A stretch of DNA of 64,000 bases, taken from Sulfurimonas sp. (GTDB lineage Bacteria; Campylobacterota; Campylobacteria; Campylobacterales; Sulfurimonadaceae). Of the stretch, positions 36,920 to 44,968 are shown in pieces. The stretch's first letter is position 1. Each line of letters begins with the position of its first letter. The notes beneath the pieces were generated by a model that worked only from the letters and a program-made list of their open reading frames with translations, searched no databases and was not told the DNA's origin. Location of the stretch: assembly GCF_028714655.1 (NCBI RefSeq), contig NZ_JAQTLY010000007.1, positions 62,001-126,000 on the forward strand, in the 5' to 3' direction. The translations under genes and the position numbers were made by a program.

Positions 36920-38695
36920 ATGAAAAAACTTATCTTATTTCTATTCTCATCTATTTTACTATTTGCGGCACAGCCGAAGTTTTTGATGCCTGAGGAAGCG
37001 TTTAAACCATCCGCTAAAGTAAATGAAAAAATGCAGATTGAGGCAACGGTTGAGATAGCAAAAGATATATACCTCTATGTAAATGCTCTCAAGTTAAATA
37101 TAAAAGAGGGTTCAGGCATAGCTGTTAAAAGCATAGACGCTCCAAAAAGTGTTGAGCATCATGATGAACAAGTCTATCTTGAGTCGCCGAAATTTGTCGT
37201 ACATCTAAAAAAAGAGCCAAATGCCGCAGGAGTTAAAAAAATAGAGTTTGAACTCTCTTACCAAGGGTGTTCGGAGCAGGGGCTTTGTTATGAGCCGGAG
37301 ACGAAAGTTTACGAGTTTGATGTAGATACTTCAAAGCTTGAGGGCGGTGAAGCGTTAGCCAAAATAGAAAATAAGACAGAGAGCAAAACAGAAGTAAAAG
37401 AGGAAAAAAAAGAGCTTTCCGAGAGTGATTCCATAGCCTATACGATTAAGCATAGCAGCCTCGGTTTGGTTCTTCTTACCTTTTTGGGCTTTGGACTCTT
37501 GCTCTCTCTTACTCCGTGCGTATTTCCGATGATTCCTATCATTTCAGGCATTATTATCTCTCAAGGCGAGGGTCTGACGACCAAAAGAGCATTTATGCTA
37601 TCCGTAGTCTATGTACTTGCTATGGCGGTCGCTTACACGATTGCCGGAGTTTTGGCAGGACTGTTCGGTTCAAACCTGCAAGCAGCGCTTCAAACCCCAT
37701 GGGTCATCTACTCATTTTCTGCTGTCTTTGTCGCACTTGCACTTAGTATGTTTGGTTTTTATGAGCTTAAACTTCCCGACTCTTTTGTTGCAAAAATAAG
37801 CTCAAACCATCACTCAAGCCGCGGCGGTTATATCGGCGTAGCTATAATGGGCTTTTTATCCGCTCTTATAGTCGGTCCTTGCGTTGCGGCTCCTCTTGCA
37901 GGCGCTTTGGTCTACATCGGTCAAACCGGTGATGCTTTTCTTGGCGGAATGGCTCTTTTTTCTATGAGTATAGGAATGGGTTTCCCGCTTATTTTAGTCG
38001 GTGTAAGCGCCGGTAAATTTATGCCTAAACCGGGCGCGTGGATGACTATGATTAGTGCGGTGTTCGGTGTAATGATGCTTGGAGTTGCTATTTGGATGCT
38101 TGAGAGGGTAGTGGAGAGTTATGTCATTATGCTTCTTTACTCGATGTTGGGAATCGGTTTTGGACTCTACTTGGGAGCATTTGTAAATGAGGCTCATATA
38201 TTTAGGAAAAGTGCGGGGATGATTATATTTATCTACTCTACACTTCTTTTTATCGGTGTTATGGGCGGCTCAAGCAGTATGACCAAACCGTTGGAGTTTT
38301 TAAAACCAACCGTAACAACAGCGTCTGCAGTAGAAAAATCTTCACATCCGAAATTTCAAAAAGTAACCACTATAAAAGAGTTAGATGAACTGCTTAGCGC
38401 AAACAAAGGCAAAAAGATAATGCTTGATTTTAGTGCACAGTGGTGCGCCGTATGTAAAGAGCTTGATGAAAAAACATTCTCAAATGAAGCCGTAAAAGCT
38501 AAAATGAGCGAGTTTGTTCTTATTCAGGCAGATGTTACGCAAAACACTCAAGAGCAAAAAGAGCTAAGCAAAAAGTACGGTGTTTTCGGACCTCCTGTTA
38601 TCATCTTCTTTGATAAAAATTTAGAGGTTATAAAATCCAAAACTATTGTCGGGTTTATTCCGCCTGATGAGTTTTTAAAACATTTGGATAAATAA
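36920..38695 (+). CDS. dsbD: Thiol:disulfide interchange protein DsbD
   Basis: 591 residues, moving reducing power from cytoplasmic thioredoxin to the periplasm. A signal peptide (about 1-17) is followed by the N-terminal domain with the reactive pair in CSEQGLCYEP, an eight-helix membrane domain with LTPCVFPMIPI and VGPCVAAPLAG carrying the redox cysteines, and a C-terminal thioredoxin domain with SAQWCAVCKELDEKTF. All three cysteine pairs are present. It would keep cytochrome CXXCH motifs reduced for CcsBA. Confidence 0.96.
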   Translation: MKKLILFLFSSILLFAAQPKFLMPEEAFKPSAKVNEKMQIEATVEIAKDIYLYVNALKLNIKEGSGIAVKSIDAPKSVEHHDEQVYLESPKFVVHLKKEPNAAGVKKIEFELSYQGCSEQGLCYEPETKVYEFDVDTSKLEGGEALAKIENKTESKTEVKEEKKELSESDSIAYTIKHSSLGLVLLTFLGFGLLLSLTPCVFPMIPIISGIIISQGEGLTTKRAFMLSVVYVLAMAVAYTIAGVLAGLFGSNLQAALQTPWVIYSFSAVFVALALSMFGFYELKLPDSFVAKISSNHHSSRGGYIGVAIMGFLSALIVGPCVAAPLAGALVYIGQTGDAFLGGMALFSMSIGMGFPLILVGVSAGKFMPKPGAWMTMISAVFGVMMLGVAIWMLERVVESYVIMLLYSMLGIGFGLYLGAFVNEAHIFRKSAGMIIFIYSTLLFIGVMGGSSSMTKPLEFLKPTVTTASAVEKSSHPKFQKVTTIKELDELLSANKGKKIMLDFSAQWCAVCKELDEKTFSNEAVKAKMSEFVLIQADVTQNTQEQKELSKKYGVFGPPVIIFFDKNLEVIKSKTIVGFIPPDEFLKHLDK

Positions 38696-38703
38696 AACCA
38701 GAC

Positions 38704-38940
38704 TAGACTGCCGCGCTTCGCTCGCAGTGACGGAACTTTGTCATTGCGAGGCTTCAGCCGCGGCAATTTAAATAACAAGCGCGGCAGTCTTAATGATAAA
38801 GTCCCGTCACTTGCGAGAAGTGAAGCAACGAAGTAATCTTAATGACAAAGTCCAGTCACTGCGAGCGAAGCGCGGCAGTCTTAATGACAAAATTTATGAG
38901 TTTCCGTCACCCTGAACTTGATTCAGGGTCTAGTTTTGCA
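38704..38940. repeat. Composite palindromic repeat block (GCCGCG family plus CCTGAAC family)
   Basis: Several head-to-head units: AGACTGCCGCGCTTCGCTC, TCATTGCGAGGCTTC, AAGCGCGGCAGTCTTAATGA and GAGCGAAGCGCGGCAGTCTT, ending with CACCCTGAACTTGATTCAGG. The block fills the gap between dsbD and rmuC and looks like repeated insertion of one palindrome type into another. Confidence 0.8.
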
Positions 38941-38962
38941 AATCCCAAAATAAAGGTAAATA

Positions 38963-40360
38963 ATGGAACCTCTTAGCATCGTAAGCATAGTTGCTATCTC
39001 AACCGTTGCTTTAGGCTTGATATATTGGCTTAAAAAAAGTTTGGAAGCGGGCGATGCTATGCGCCAAGAGGTTGGGGCATTGCCTTTTTTACATCGGCAG
39101 ATAAGCGAGCTAAAAGAAAATGCACTACTGCTTAATCAAGAACTTTTAAAAAAAAATGAGACGATAGAGACACTTAGGGAAAAGTATGCACTCGTAAGAG
39201 AAAAAAATTCCGAACTTCAAGCAAACCTATATGCACAACAAGCAAATAATATAAAACTGCAAACGGAGTTTAACGAGCAGGGCAAGAAACTGGAACTTAA
39301 ACTTAATGAAATCATGCAAAACTCTCTTGAAGGCAAACTCAAAAAATTTGATGAAACTTCTCTAAAATCACTAGATACTATTTTAAAACCGTTTAAGGAA
39401 AACATCGACTCTTTTAAGAAAAAGATTGAAGAAGCAGAAGTCAGCAGCATAAAAAAATTTGCAGAGCTATCCAAAGAGATTGAGCAAGTTACAAAAGCGG
39501 GTATGAATATCAGCCAAGAGGCGCAAAATCTCACAACCGCTCTAAAGGGCAAAAAGCAGACGCAGGGAAGCTGGGGCGAGATGATACTTGAGAGTGTTTT
39601 GGAGTATTCGGGTCTTTTAAAAAATGTTCATTATCAAACCCAAGAGAGTTACAAAGATGAGCAGGGCAAAACCAAACGACCCGATGTTATTATCAAACTC
39701 CCGCAAGAGAGAACGATGATAATCGACTCAAAAGTCTCTTTAGTCGATTATGACAACTATATCAGAGCGCAGAGCGAAGAAGAGCGCGTTATAGCCGTTG
39801 AGGGCATCATAACCGCTTTTAAAAATCATATAGATATACTTGACTCTAAAGATTATGCACACTACAAAATAGGAACTCTGCAATATGTCTTTATGTTTAT
39901 CCCGATTGAGGGAGCGTTTGCGCTAGCCGTTCAAAAAGATCCGACCCTTTACGAATATGCTCTTAAAAAACATATAGCCATTGTAAATCCCTCCACCCTC
40001 ATCGTCTCTTTGCGAACCATATATCTTTACTGGCAGAGTGAAAAGTCAAACTCTCTGAGCATCAAACTCTTTGATGAAGCAGGAAAACTTTACGATAAAA
40101 TGGTAGGGTTTGCGGATAATTTTCACAGAATGGGAAATCAGATAAAGACGCTAAGTTTAACTTACGAAAATTCTCAAAAACAGCTAAGCGAGGGAAGCGG
40201 CAACATACTGGGAAGAGTTGAAAACCTAAAAAAACTCGGTGCAAGAGCTTCAAAAACACTTAAAGATTCTAAAATAGAGTTTAGCGAGTTCGACGAAGAG
40301 AGCCTTGATATTTTCGTAGCAGAAAATGAGATTGAACTTTTAGAAGAGCAAAAGTTATAA
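38963..40360 (+). CDS. rmuC: DNA recombination protein RmuC
   Basis: 465 residues. An N-terminal membrane helix (about 5-23) leads to a long coiled coil (about 35-190) and then the RmuC domain, a restriction-endonuclease-like fold, with KGKKQTQGSWGEMILE, RPDVIIKLPQERTMIIDSKVSL and FMFIPIEGAFA. The family limits inversions and recombination at repeats; its position beside a dense repeat block is notable, though no link is shown. It starts with ATG after AAAGGTAAATA. Confidence 0.93.
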   Translation: MEPLSIVSIVAISTVALGLIYWLKKSLEAGDAMRQEVGALPFLHRQISELKENALLLNQELLKKNETIETLREKYALVREKNSELQANLYAQQANNIKLQTEFNEQGKKLELKLNEIMQNSLEGKLKKFDETSLKSLDTILKPFKENIDSFKKKIEEAEVSSIKKFAELSKEIEQVTKAGMNISQEAQNLTTALKGKKQTQGSWGEMILESVLEYSGLLKNVHYQTQESYKDEQGKTKRPDVIIKLPQERTMIIDSKVSLVDYDNYIRAQSEEERVIAVEGIITAFKNHIDILDSKDYAHYKIGTLQYVFMFIPIEGAFALAVQKDPTLYEYALKKHIAIVNPSTLIVSLRTIYLYWQSEKSNSLSIKLFDEAGKLYDKMVGFADNFHRMGNQIKTLSLTYENSQKQLSEGSGNILGRVENLKKLGARASKTLKDSKIEFSEFDEESLDIFVAENEIELLEEQKL

Positions 40361-40378
40361 AAAGATGAGGATAATAAA

Positions 40379-40777
40379 GTGCAGATAAGAGTCTATTACG
40401 AAGATACTGATGCAGGCGGGATAGTTTATCACTCAAATTATCTAAATTTTTGCGAGAGAGCTAGGAGTGAACTGTTTTTTAAAAAAGGACTTTCGCCAGT
40501 TTTAAAAAACGGTCATTTTGTAGCAAAAAAAATAGAAGCAGATTATATCAGCAGTGCAAAGTTGGGTGACGAATTGTATGTAGAAACAGAGCTAATCGGG
40601 ATGAGGGCAGCTTCATTTGAGCTTTTGCAAACTATTTTCAAGGATGAAGGTTCGTCTTTGGGGCATAAGAAGATATTTGAGTTAAAAATATTGCTTGTTT
40701 ATACCACTTTTGACGGCAGACCTCAAAAAATCACGCAAGATGTAAAAGAGCTTCTTTCTCTACTCTTCATCGCTTAA
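40379..40777 (+). CDS. ybgC: Acyl-CoA thioesterase YbgC
   Basis: 132-residue hot-dog-fold thioesterase. The N-terminus VYYEDTDAGGIVYHSNYLNFCERARSE contains the catalytic aspartate and the conserved histidine. The family acts on acyl-CoA or acyl-ACP and is linked to the Tol-Pal and phospholipid context in many proteobacteria. The start is GTG behind GAGGATAATAAA. Its 3' end overlaps the convergent minus-strand gene by 18 bp. Confidence 0.92.
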   Translation: MQIRVYYEDTDAGGIVYHSNYLNFCERARSELFFKKGLSPVLKNGHFVAKKIEADYISSAKLGDELYVETELIGMRAASFELLQTIFKDEGSSLGHKKIFELKILLVYTTFDGRPQKITQDVKELLSLLFIA

Positions 40778-42154
40778 CCCGTATGGGACAAAGCTTGAGA
40801 GAGAAGGCTTTGTCAATACTATAGGGTATATAATCTGGTTATTTTGCATCTCTATATTATACTCCCTATTTTCGCCGCTTATAAGGTGAGTAAAATAGTC
40901 TACGCCGACGGTTGTAGTATAGTTGATCCACTCATAAACTATATCGTTTGATAAAAAAGAGTTTATTTCTATAAGAACATCTTTGTTTTGAGTAATCGAA
41001 TTTGCTATTATCATCTTTTTTCTATCTTGATACTGTGTCATAGATAGCAGCAACGGATTATAGTTTGTTTGGGTAGATAAAACATTCATTGCATTCGTAT
41101 CGTAAAGTGTCAGCTGAGATATAATCATCCCGCTTTTTACTATCGGAGTATTTATAAAAAACGACCCACCGCTTATTCTTGAATTATCATTTAGCTGACT
41201 TTCCAGATTTGTTACTTTCTGAGGAATAGAGTATTTTATGACGGTCGGATTTCTGCCCTCTGAATTTTTATTTTTAAACGCAGATTCCTGATAGCCGGAG
41301 AGTTGTTTGCCTATTTCGGATTCGTCATAAAATATAACAAGCGGTGATGCTGATTTGCTTAGAAGCAGATCGCTTTGTGCGCGATAGTCAATTCCGCCGT
41401 AGTAGAAAAATTTAGAGTTAGAATGAGCGTCTTTTTTATTGATGGTAGGGAAAAATATATTGATTTGAGGATTGATTTGTGAGATTACACTCTCACCGTC
41501 TTGAGTTAACGGAGCTATAATATAATTGAAACCGTCTTCTTGAATTTTTTTAACCGCACTAGATATCTCTTTGTTGCTTTCATCTTCTATTTTATAGCTT
41601 TTTAGCTCAAAAGGGGATTTTTTCGACATTAAATACGCAAATGAAGCGTTTGTCGTAGATGCTGCATATCTGGTAATTTTTTTATACGGAAGAAGCAAGG
41701 CGATACGAATCTTTTCTTGAGAAGTTATTTTAGAGACAGGTTGATAAGTGGCTTCATAAGCAGCTTCGGAAGATGCTTGAGAAGATGCTTGAGAAGATGC
41801 TTGAGAAGATGCTTGAGAAGATGCTTGAGAAGATGCTTGAGAAGATGCTTGAGAAGATGCTCGAGAAGATGACTGCGAAGCAACCTGAGCAGTGGCAGTC
41901 TGTTTGACATTAAACATAGCCAAATACTTATCTTTCAATTTTCCTATTTCTACATCTTGAAACTTAGTATCGGTATTAGATAAAAATGAGAATAAAAAAC
42001 CTTCTTTAAGGTATTTTTGCATGCATTTTTCATTACACGCAAAAGGGTCTAAATTGAGTACGGCTATTTTTGGGAGGGGTACGCTTGAAATCAAATAACT
42101 CTTTGCAAATAGAGAAATCGGAAATAGCAACGCTAAAAAATATAGTTTTTTCAT
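40760..42154 (-). CDS. Exported periplasmic-binding-fold protein with SSQA tandem repeat
   Basis: 464 residues. A signal peptide (MKKLYFLALLFPISLFA) is followed by a conserved N-terminal part, a low-complexity SSQA repeat (about residues 97-129) and a C-terminal region with IRIALLLPYKKITRYA and FNYIIAPLTQDG, which resembles type 1 periplasmic-binding or LpoA/LppC-like folds. Function unknown; a role in cell-wall synthesis control is only a guess from fold. The ATG at 42154 overlaps the previous stop (ATGA), so the TTG two codons upstream is rejected. Confidence 0.75.
   Translation of the reverse strand: MKKLYFLALLFPISLFAKSYLISSVPLPKIAVLNLDPFACNEKCMQKYLKEGFLFSFLSNTDTKFQDVEIGKLKDKYLAMFNVKQTATAQVASQSSSRASSQASSQASSQASSQASSQASSQASSQASSEAAYEATYQPVSKITSQEKIRIALLLPYKKITRYAASTTNASFAYLMSKKSPFELKSYKIEDESNKEISSAVKKIQEDGFNYIIAPLTQDGESVISQINPQINIFFPTINKKDAHSNSKFFYYGGIDYRAQSDLLLSKSASPLVIFYDESEIGKQLSGYQESAFKNKNSEGRNPTVIKYSIPQKVTNLESQLNDNSRISGGSFFINTPIVKSGMIISQLTLYDTNAMNVLSTQTNYNPLLLSMTQYQDRKKMIIANSITQNKDVLIEINSFLSNDIVYEWINYTTTVGVDYFTHLISGENREYNIEMQNNQIIYPIVLTKPSLSSFVPYGLSDEE
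41769..41864 (-). repeat. 12-bp tandem repeat coding (SSQA)n
   Basis: Seven perfect copies of GAAGATGCTTGA (41769-41852) and an eighth with one change (41853-41864), followed by a degenerate unit. In-frame, so copy-number change would alter linker length without a frameshift. Confidence 0.92.
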
Positions 42155-42807
42155 ATACAACTCTTTATAGTTTTTAAATCATTAAATGTTACTTTTTTAT
42201 CATCGGGATTTCTAAGCAGATGATTTGGATGATAAATCGGTATCAGCTTATAATCTTTAAAACTCACGACATGTCCTCTTACGCTTTGAAAATTTTCATT
42301 TTCTGCCGTAACTTTAGCATAAGCTTCTTTACCTAAGGTAACAACTACTTTTGGTTTTACAAACTCTATCTGCGAAAATAGATAATTTTTGCAAGAATCC
42401 CACTCAGAACTTGACGGTGTGTTCGAGTTTAAAGGTTTGCATTTGACAGCATGTGTAAAATATATATCTTCAATCTTTAGACCTAAAACATTCTCTATCA
42501 TACTTTTTAGCATTTCACCGCTTCTGCCGCAGTAGTATGAGTTTGTACTGTCTTCACTTAGCGAAACTGTGTAGTCGATTATCATAACATCTGCATTTGG
42601 ATTTCCGTAACCGCTCATACTTTGAGACCTTGATTTGCTAAGGTCGCATAGGTGACAGGTGGATATATCTCGTTTTATTTCATCAAGATTATGAGGTTTT
42701 TCATTTGAACTTTTTTGATTTACAGAGAACGAATCACTATATTCAAAACCGAGAGCTTTTAATCTATAAAGATTTTGAAGAAGAATCAGGTTCTGAAAAG
42801 AGTCCAA
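42151..42807 (-). CDS. Uracil-DNA glycosylase family protein (type 4/5-like), divergent
   Basis: 218 residues. Four cysteines of an iron-sulfur cluster are present: C51 and C54 in STCHLCDLS, then VKCKPLN and DSCKNYL. Motif B is intact (PIYHPNHLLRNP). The usual motif A, GEAPGxxED, is replaced by IDYTVSLSED, so uracil excision may be weakened or changed. I choose a TTG at 42807 because TAAGG lies six bases upstream, while the longer frame runs into an att-like repeat. The gene overlaps the next one by 4 bp. Confidence 0.8.
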   Translation of the reverse strand: MDSFQNLILLQNLYRLKALGFEYSDSFSVNQKSSNEKPHNLDEIKRDISTCHLCDLSKSRSQSMSGYGNPNADVMIIDYTVSLSEDSTNSYYCGRSGEMLKSMIENVLGLKIEDIYFTHAVKCKPLNSNTPSSSEWDSCKNYLFSQIEFVKPKVVVTLGKEAYAKVTAENENFQSVRGHVVSFKDYKLIPIYHPNHLLRNPDDKKVTFNDLKTIKSCI

Positions 42808-42842
42808 TTGTAACCTTATTTGAGTTGAAATAGTGATGAGAG

Positions 42843-42860
42843 TATATTTAAAGTGTGGTT
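42843..42860. repeat. Left 18-bp direct repeat of the island (attL-like)
   Basis: TATATTTAAAGTGTGGTT, identical and in the same orientation to 44883-44900. It lies 35 bp upstream of the uracil-DNA glycosylase start. Confidence 0.7.
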
Positions 42861-43101
42861 GATATTGGCTTAAAGTTTTGCAGTAGATTTGCAATAAAAC
42901 AAGGAAAAATAGCACCTCTATAAATCTGTTTTCTTAACAGGTAGTAGTTATATCGAAAATTTTAATTATTTGAAAGATAGCTAACAAAACATAGAAAATT
43001 ACGCCCCTGAAAAACAAATCTCCACTATTTAAAACTTAAATGCATCTCCATTTACCTATTTTTCACTTCTAAAAAATATAAAATATTTTCTATAAAAATT
43101 T

Positions 43102-43115
43102 AAAAAATCGTAACA
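43102..43115 (+). promoter_or_regulatory. Upstream copy of island operator-like repeat
   Basis: AAAAAATCGTAACA, followed by TAAATTTG. The second copy at 43217-43230 is followed by CTTATTTG. The two are 115 bp apart and occur only here among sequences I inspected. Confidence 0.4.
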
Positions 43116-43207
43116 TAAATTTGTATAATATATATAAATAATATACAGTATAATTGTCATAATATAGGTAGATAAGGCAGTAATATACATTTAAAATATT
43201 TTTTTGC

Positions 43208-43230
43208 TATAATAACAAAAAATCGTAACA
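43208..43230 (+). promoter_or_regulatory. Promoter -10 and operator-like repeat of the island operon
   Basis: TATAAT at 43208-43213 is followed directly by AAAAAATCGTAACA at 43217-43230, which would cover the transcription start. The N-terminal winged helix of the first gene is a candidate to bind it. Inference only. Confidence 0.45.
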
Positions 43231-43259
43231 CTTATTTGCAAATATAAAGGCTCATACAA

Positions 43260-43880
43260 GTGACAAAATCAGAACAAATTAAAAAATTTATAAAAAAGCT
43301 CCCTTTACATGAGGATTTTACTTTTAAATATGTTCGTGAAAATTTACCTGATTTCTCTACTGACATTATACGAGTCAATCTTCATAGACTTCATGATAAT
43401 GGAACAATAACTATTAAGGACAAGGGTACTTTTTCTCGAGAGGATGAATACTTTGAGGTCTATCTTTTTGTCTATGGAACGCTAAAAAAAGGATTTGAGA
43501 ATGAACATTTTCTTAATAAAGCTAAATATATTTCAAAAGCATCCACTGTTAGAAAGTTCGCAATGTACACAGCAAAGGGAGGAGAATATCCATATCTATT
43601 AAAAGATAAACCTTTACATAATATAGAAGGTGAGCTATACAAAATTGCACGAAGAGATTTATTAAAAAAAATAGATCTCTTTGAGGGAAGTCCTGACTAC
43701 TATACTCGAGAGTCGATAGAAGTTAAGAGTAGAAGTTTCGATACCAATAAAAGAGCATTTACTTATTTTTATGTGAATAAAAAAGAGCATAAAAAGAAAG
43801 AACCCATTACGGAGTGGAAAAAGCCGAAGCTCTTTGATATGGATGCTTATCATAAGTTAATTATGGACAGAGATATTTAA
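43260..43880 (+). CDS. Winged-helix / gamma-glutamylcyclotransferase (AIG2-like) fusion protein
   Basis: 206 residues. About 1-62 looks like a winged helix (LPLHEDFTFKYVRENL, VNLHRLHDNGTITI). About 66-170 is an AIG2/GGCT-like domain: VYGTLKKG (Y72-L75), GEYPYLL, GELYKI and IDLFEGSPDYYTR with E142 as candidate catalytic acid. The family releases 5-oxoproline from gamma-glutamyl amines. The basic tail is about 30 residues. The start is GTG after AAAGG. It overlaps the amidoligase ATG by one base, so the pair is co-translated. It is inferred to undo or complete a gamma-glutamyl linkage made by its partner. Confidence 0.8.
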   Translation: MTKSEQIKKFIKKLPLHEDFTFKYVRENLPDFSTDIIRVNLHRLHDNGTITIKDKGTFSREDEYFEVYLFVYGTLKKGFENEHFLNKAKYISKASTVRKFAMYTAKGGEYPYLLKDKPLHNIEGELYKIARRDLLKKIDLFEGSPDYYTRESIEVKSRSFDTNKRAFTYFYVNKKEHKKKEPITEWKKPKLFDMDAYHKLIMDRDI

Positions 43881-44617
43881 TGGCATATAGCGACTTAAAG
43901 TTTGGCTGTGAATTTGAATTTTATCCGAATGGAATGATAGAAGATGAAATAATTGATGCTCTTAAGGATATTCTAAAAGAAGGAATTGAGCTAAAGAAAA
44001 ACCTCCAAAGTAATGATGACAATAATATGAACTATAAAAATGAACCATCCCTAAGTGCTATGGGAGGTAAAGAGATTACTACACCTATTTGTACATATGA
44101 AGATTTAAAACAATATATTAGTAAAATCGCAAAAATCATTGATCAAAATGGCTCAACAGATGAAAATACAGGATTTCATATTCATATTTCAACCATCGAT
44201 GAAAATATAGAAGTAGATTTTTATAAATTTATGCTCTTGTGCAGTGAAGCTTCACTGCTTCACAATTGGGGAGATAGAAATGCTTTTTGCTTAAATGTTA
44301 TGGATGTGTTGACTGTTCTTAATATAAAAGAAGCAAACAAACTTAAGAGCAAAAAGGGAAGAGTTTGGAATCTCGAGAAAAGAAGAGAGCATAACAAAAC
44401 AAATCATGTTGAAATACGAACAATAGGCGGTACAAATTATCAACGAAAAGTTGAACAAATATTAAGTGAGCTTAATCAATTTATTGAGATATTTAATCGC
44501 TCTATCAAAAATCAAAATAGAGATGAAGCATACAAATCTATTTTGCAAGAACATATGGAAATTTTAAAATCTGCTTCAGAAGAGAGAAAAGAAAAGTTTT
44601 TACAACTTATTAGGTGA
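43880..44617 (+). CDS. Amidoligase (COOH-NH2 ligase, glutamine-synthetase-like fold)
   Basis: 245 residues, matching the Amidoligase_2 pattern: G9CEFEFY with E11 and E13, EPSLS then GGKEITTP (E65), TGFHIHIS (H100, H102) and NHVEIRTIGG (E177, R179). These residues bind ATP-Mg and activate a carboxylate in the glutamine synthetase/GCS superfamily. The substrate is unknown; a glutamyl or peptide carboxylate is typical. It ends at TGA 44615-44617, beyond which the same frame continues as an integrase remnant, so the C-terminus may be trimmed. Partner of the AIG2-like gene. Confidence 0.82.
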   Translation: MAYSDLKFGCEFEFYPNGMIEDEIIDALKDILKEGIELKKNLQSNDDNNMNYKNEPSLSAMGGKEITTPICTYEDLKQYISKIAKIIDQNGSTDENTGFHIHISTIDENIEVDFYKFMLLCSEASLLHNWGDRNAFCLNVMDVLTVLNIKEANKLKSKKGRVWNLEKRREHNKTNHVEIRTIGGTNYQRKVEQILSELNQFIEIFNRSIKNQNRDEAYKSILQEHMEILKSASEERKEKFLQLIR

Positions 44618-44863
44618 TATTCGTATTATAAAAGTATTTTAATGAAGCTAAATATTGAAACAAGAACATTGCACAATACCAGACATACTTTTGCAAGCAT
44701 GATGTTAAATAATGGAATAGACCCAATGTGGGTATCAAATACTTTAGGTCATGAGAACCTAGATATTACACTCAGAGTTTATGCACATTTTATGCCTAAA
44801 AAAGAAAAAATGGTCATAGGCTTTTTAGAAAAGCGGTACAAAAACGGTACAAGCTACATCTAA
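44618..44863 (+). pseudogene. C-terminal relic of a phage-type tyrosine recombinase
   Basis: About 81 codons, open from directly after the amidoligase stop; the first ATG is at 44642. It has HNTRHTFASMML (the HxxR motif), WVSNTLGHENLD (the second histidine) and RVYAHF with the nucleophile tyrosine. The N-terminal DNA-binding part and the first catalytic arginine are missing. The end is 19 bp from the right 18-bp direct repeat, the usual position of an integrase next to its att site. It is inferred to be what is left of the enzyme that inserted the island. Confidence 0.85.
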
Positions 44864-44882
44864 CCTCCCTGTATAGGAACCA

Positions 44883-44900
44883 TATATTTAAAGTGTGGTT
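44883..44900. repeat. Right 18-bp direct repeat of the island (attR-like)
   Basis: TATATTTAAAGTGTGGTT, an exact copy of 42843-42860. It occupies the expected -35 zone of the downstream GH17 gene, whose TAAAAT -10 is at 44919-44924. Confidence 0.7.
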
Positions 44901-44968
44901 AAAATTTACTTTTTTGGATAAAATTCCGTAATAAAAATCAAGAGTTTTGCATTAAAAGGGAAAAAACA

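Larger units (their letters stand above)
42861..43259. other. AT-rich leader of the island
   Basis: About 400 bp without a gene. It is very AT-rich with runs such as TATAATATATATAAATA. It contains two 14-bp direct copies of AAAAAATCGTAACA (43102-43115 and 43217-43230), a TATAAT at 43208-43213, and no convincing frame. Confidence 0.6.

Noticed and set aside
38704-38940. Possible CRISPR array or rRNA-like structure
   Set aside because: Same GCCGCG palindrome family in mixed orientation; no regular repeat-spacer pattern.
42843-44900. The 18-bp direct repeat as a shared promoter motif of the two flanking genes
   Set aside because: It is in the same orientation although the flanking genes diverge, and one copy lies next to an integrase end; the att explanation is simpler. 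The alternative is not fully excluded.
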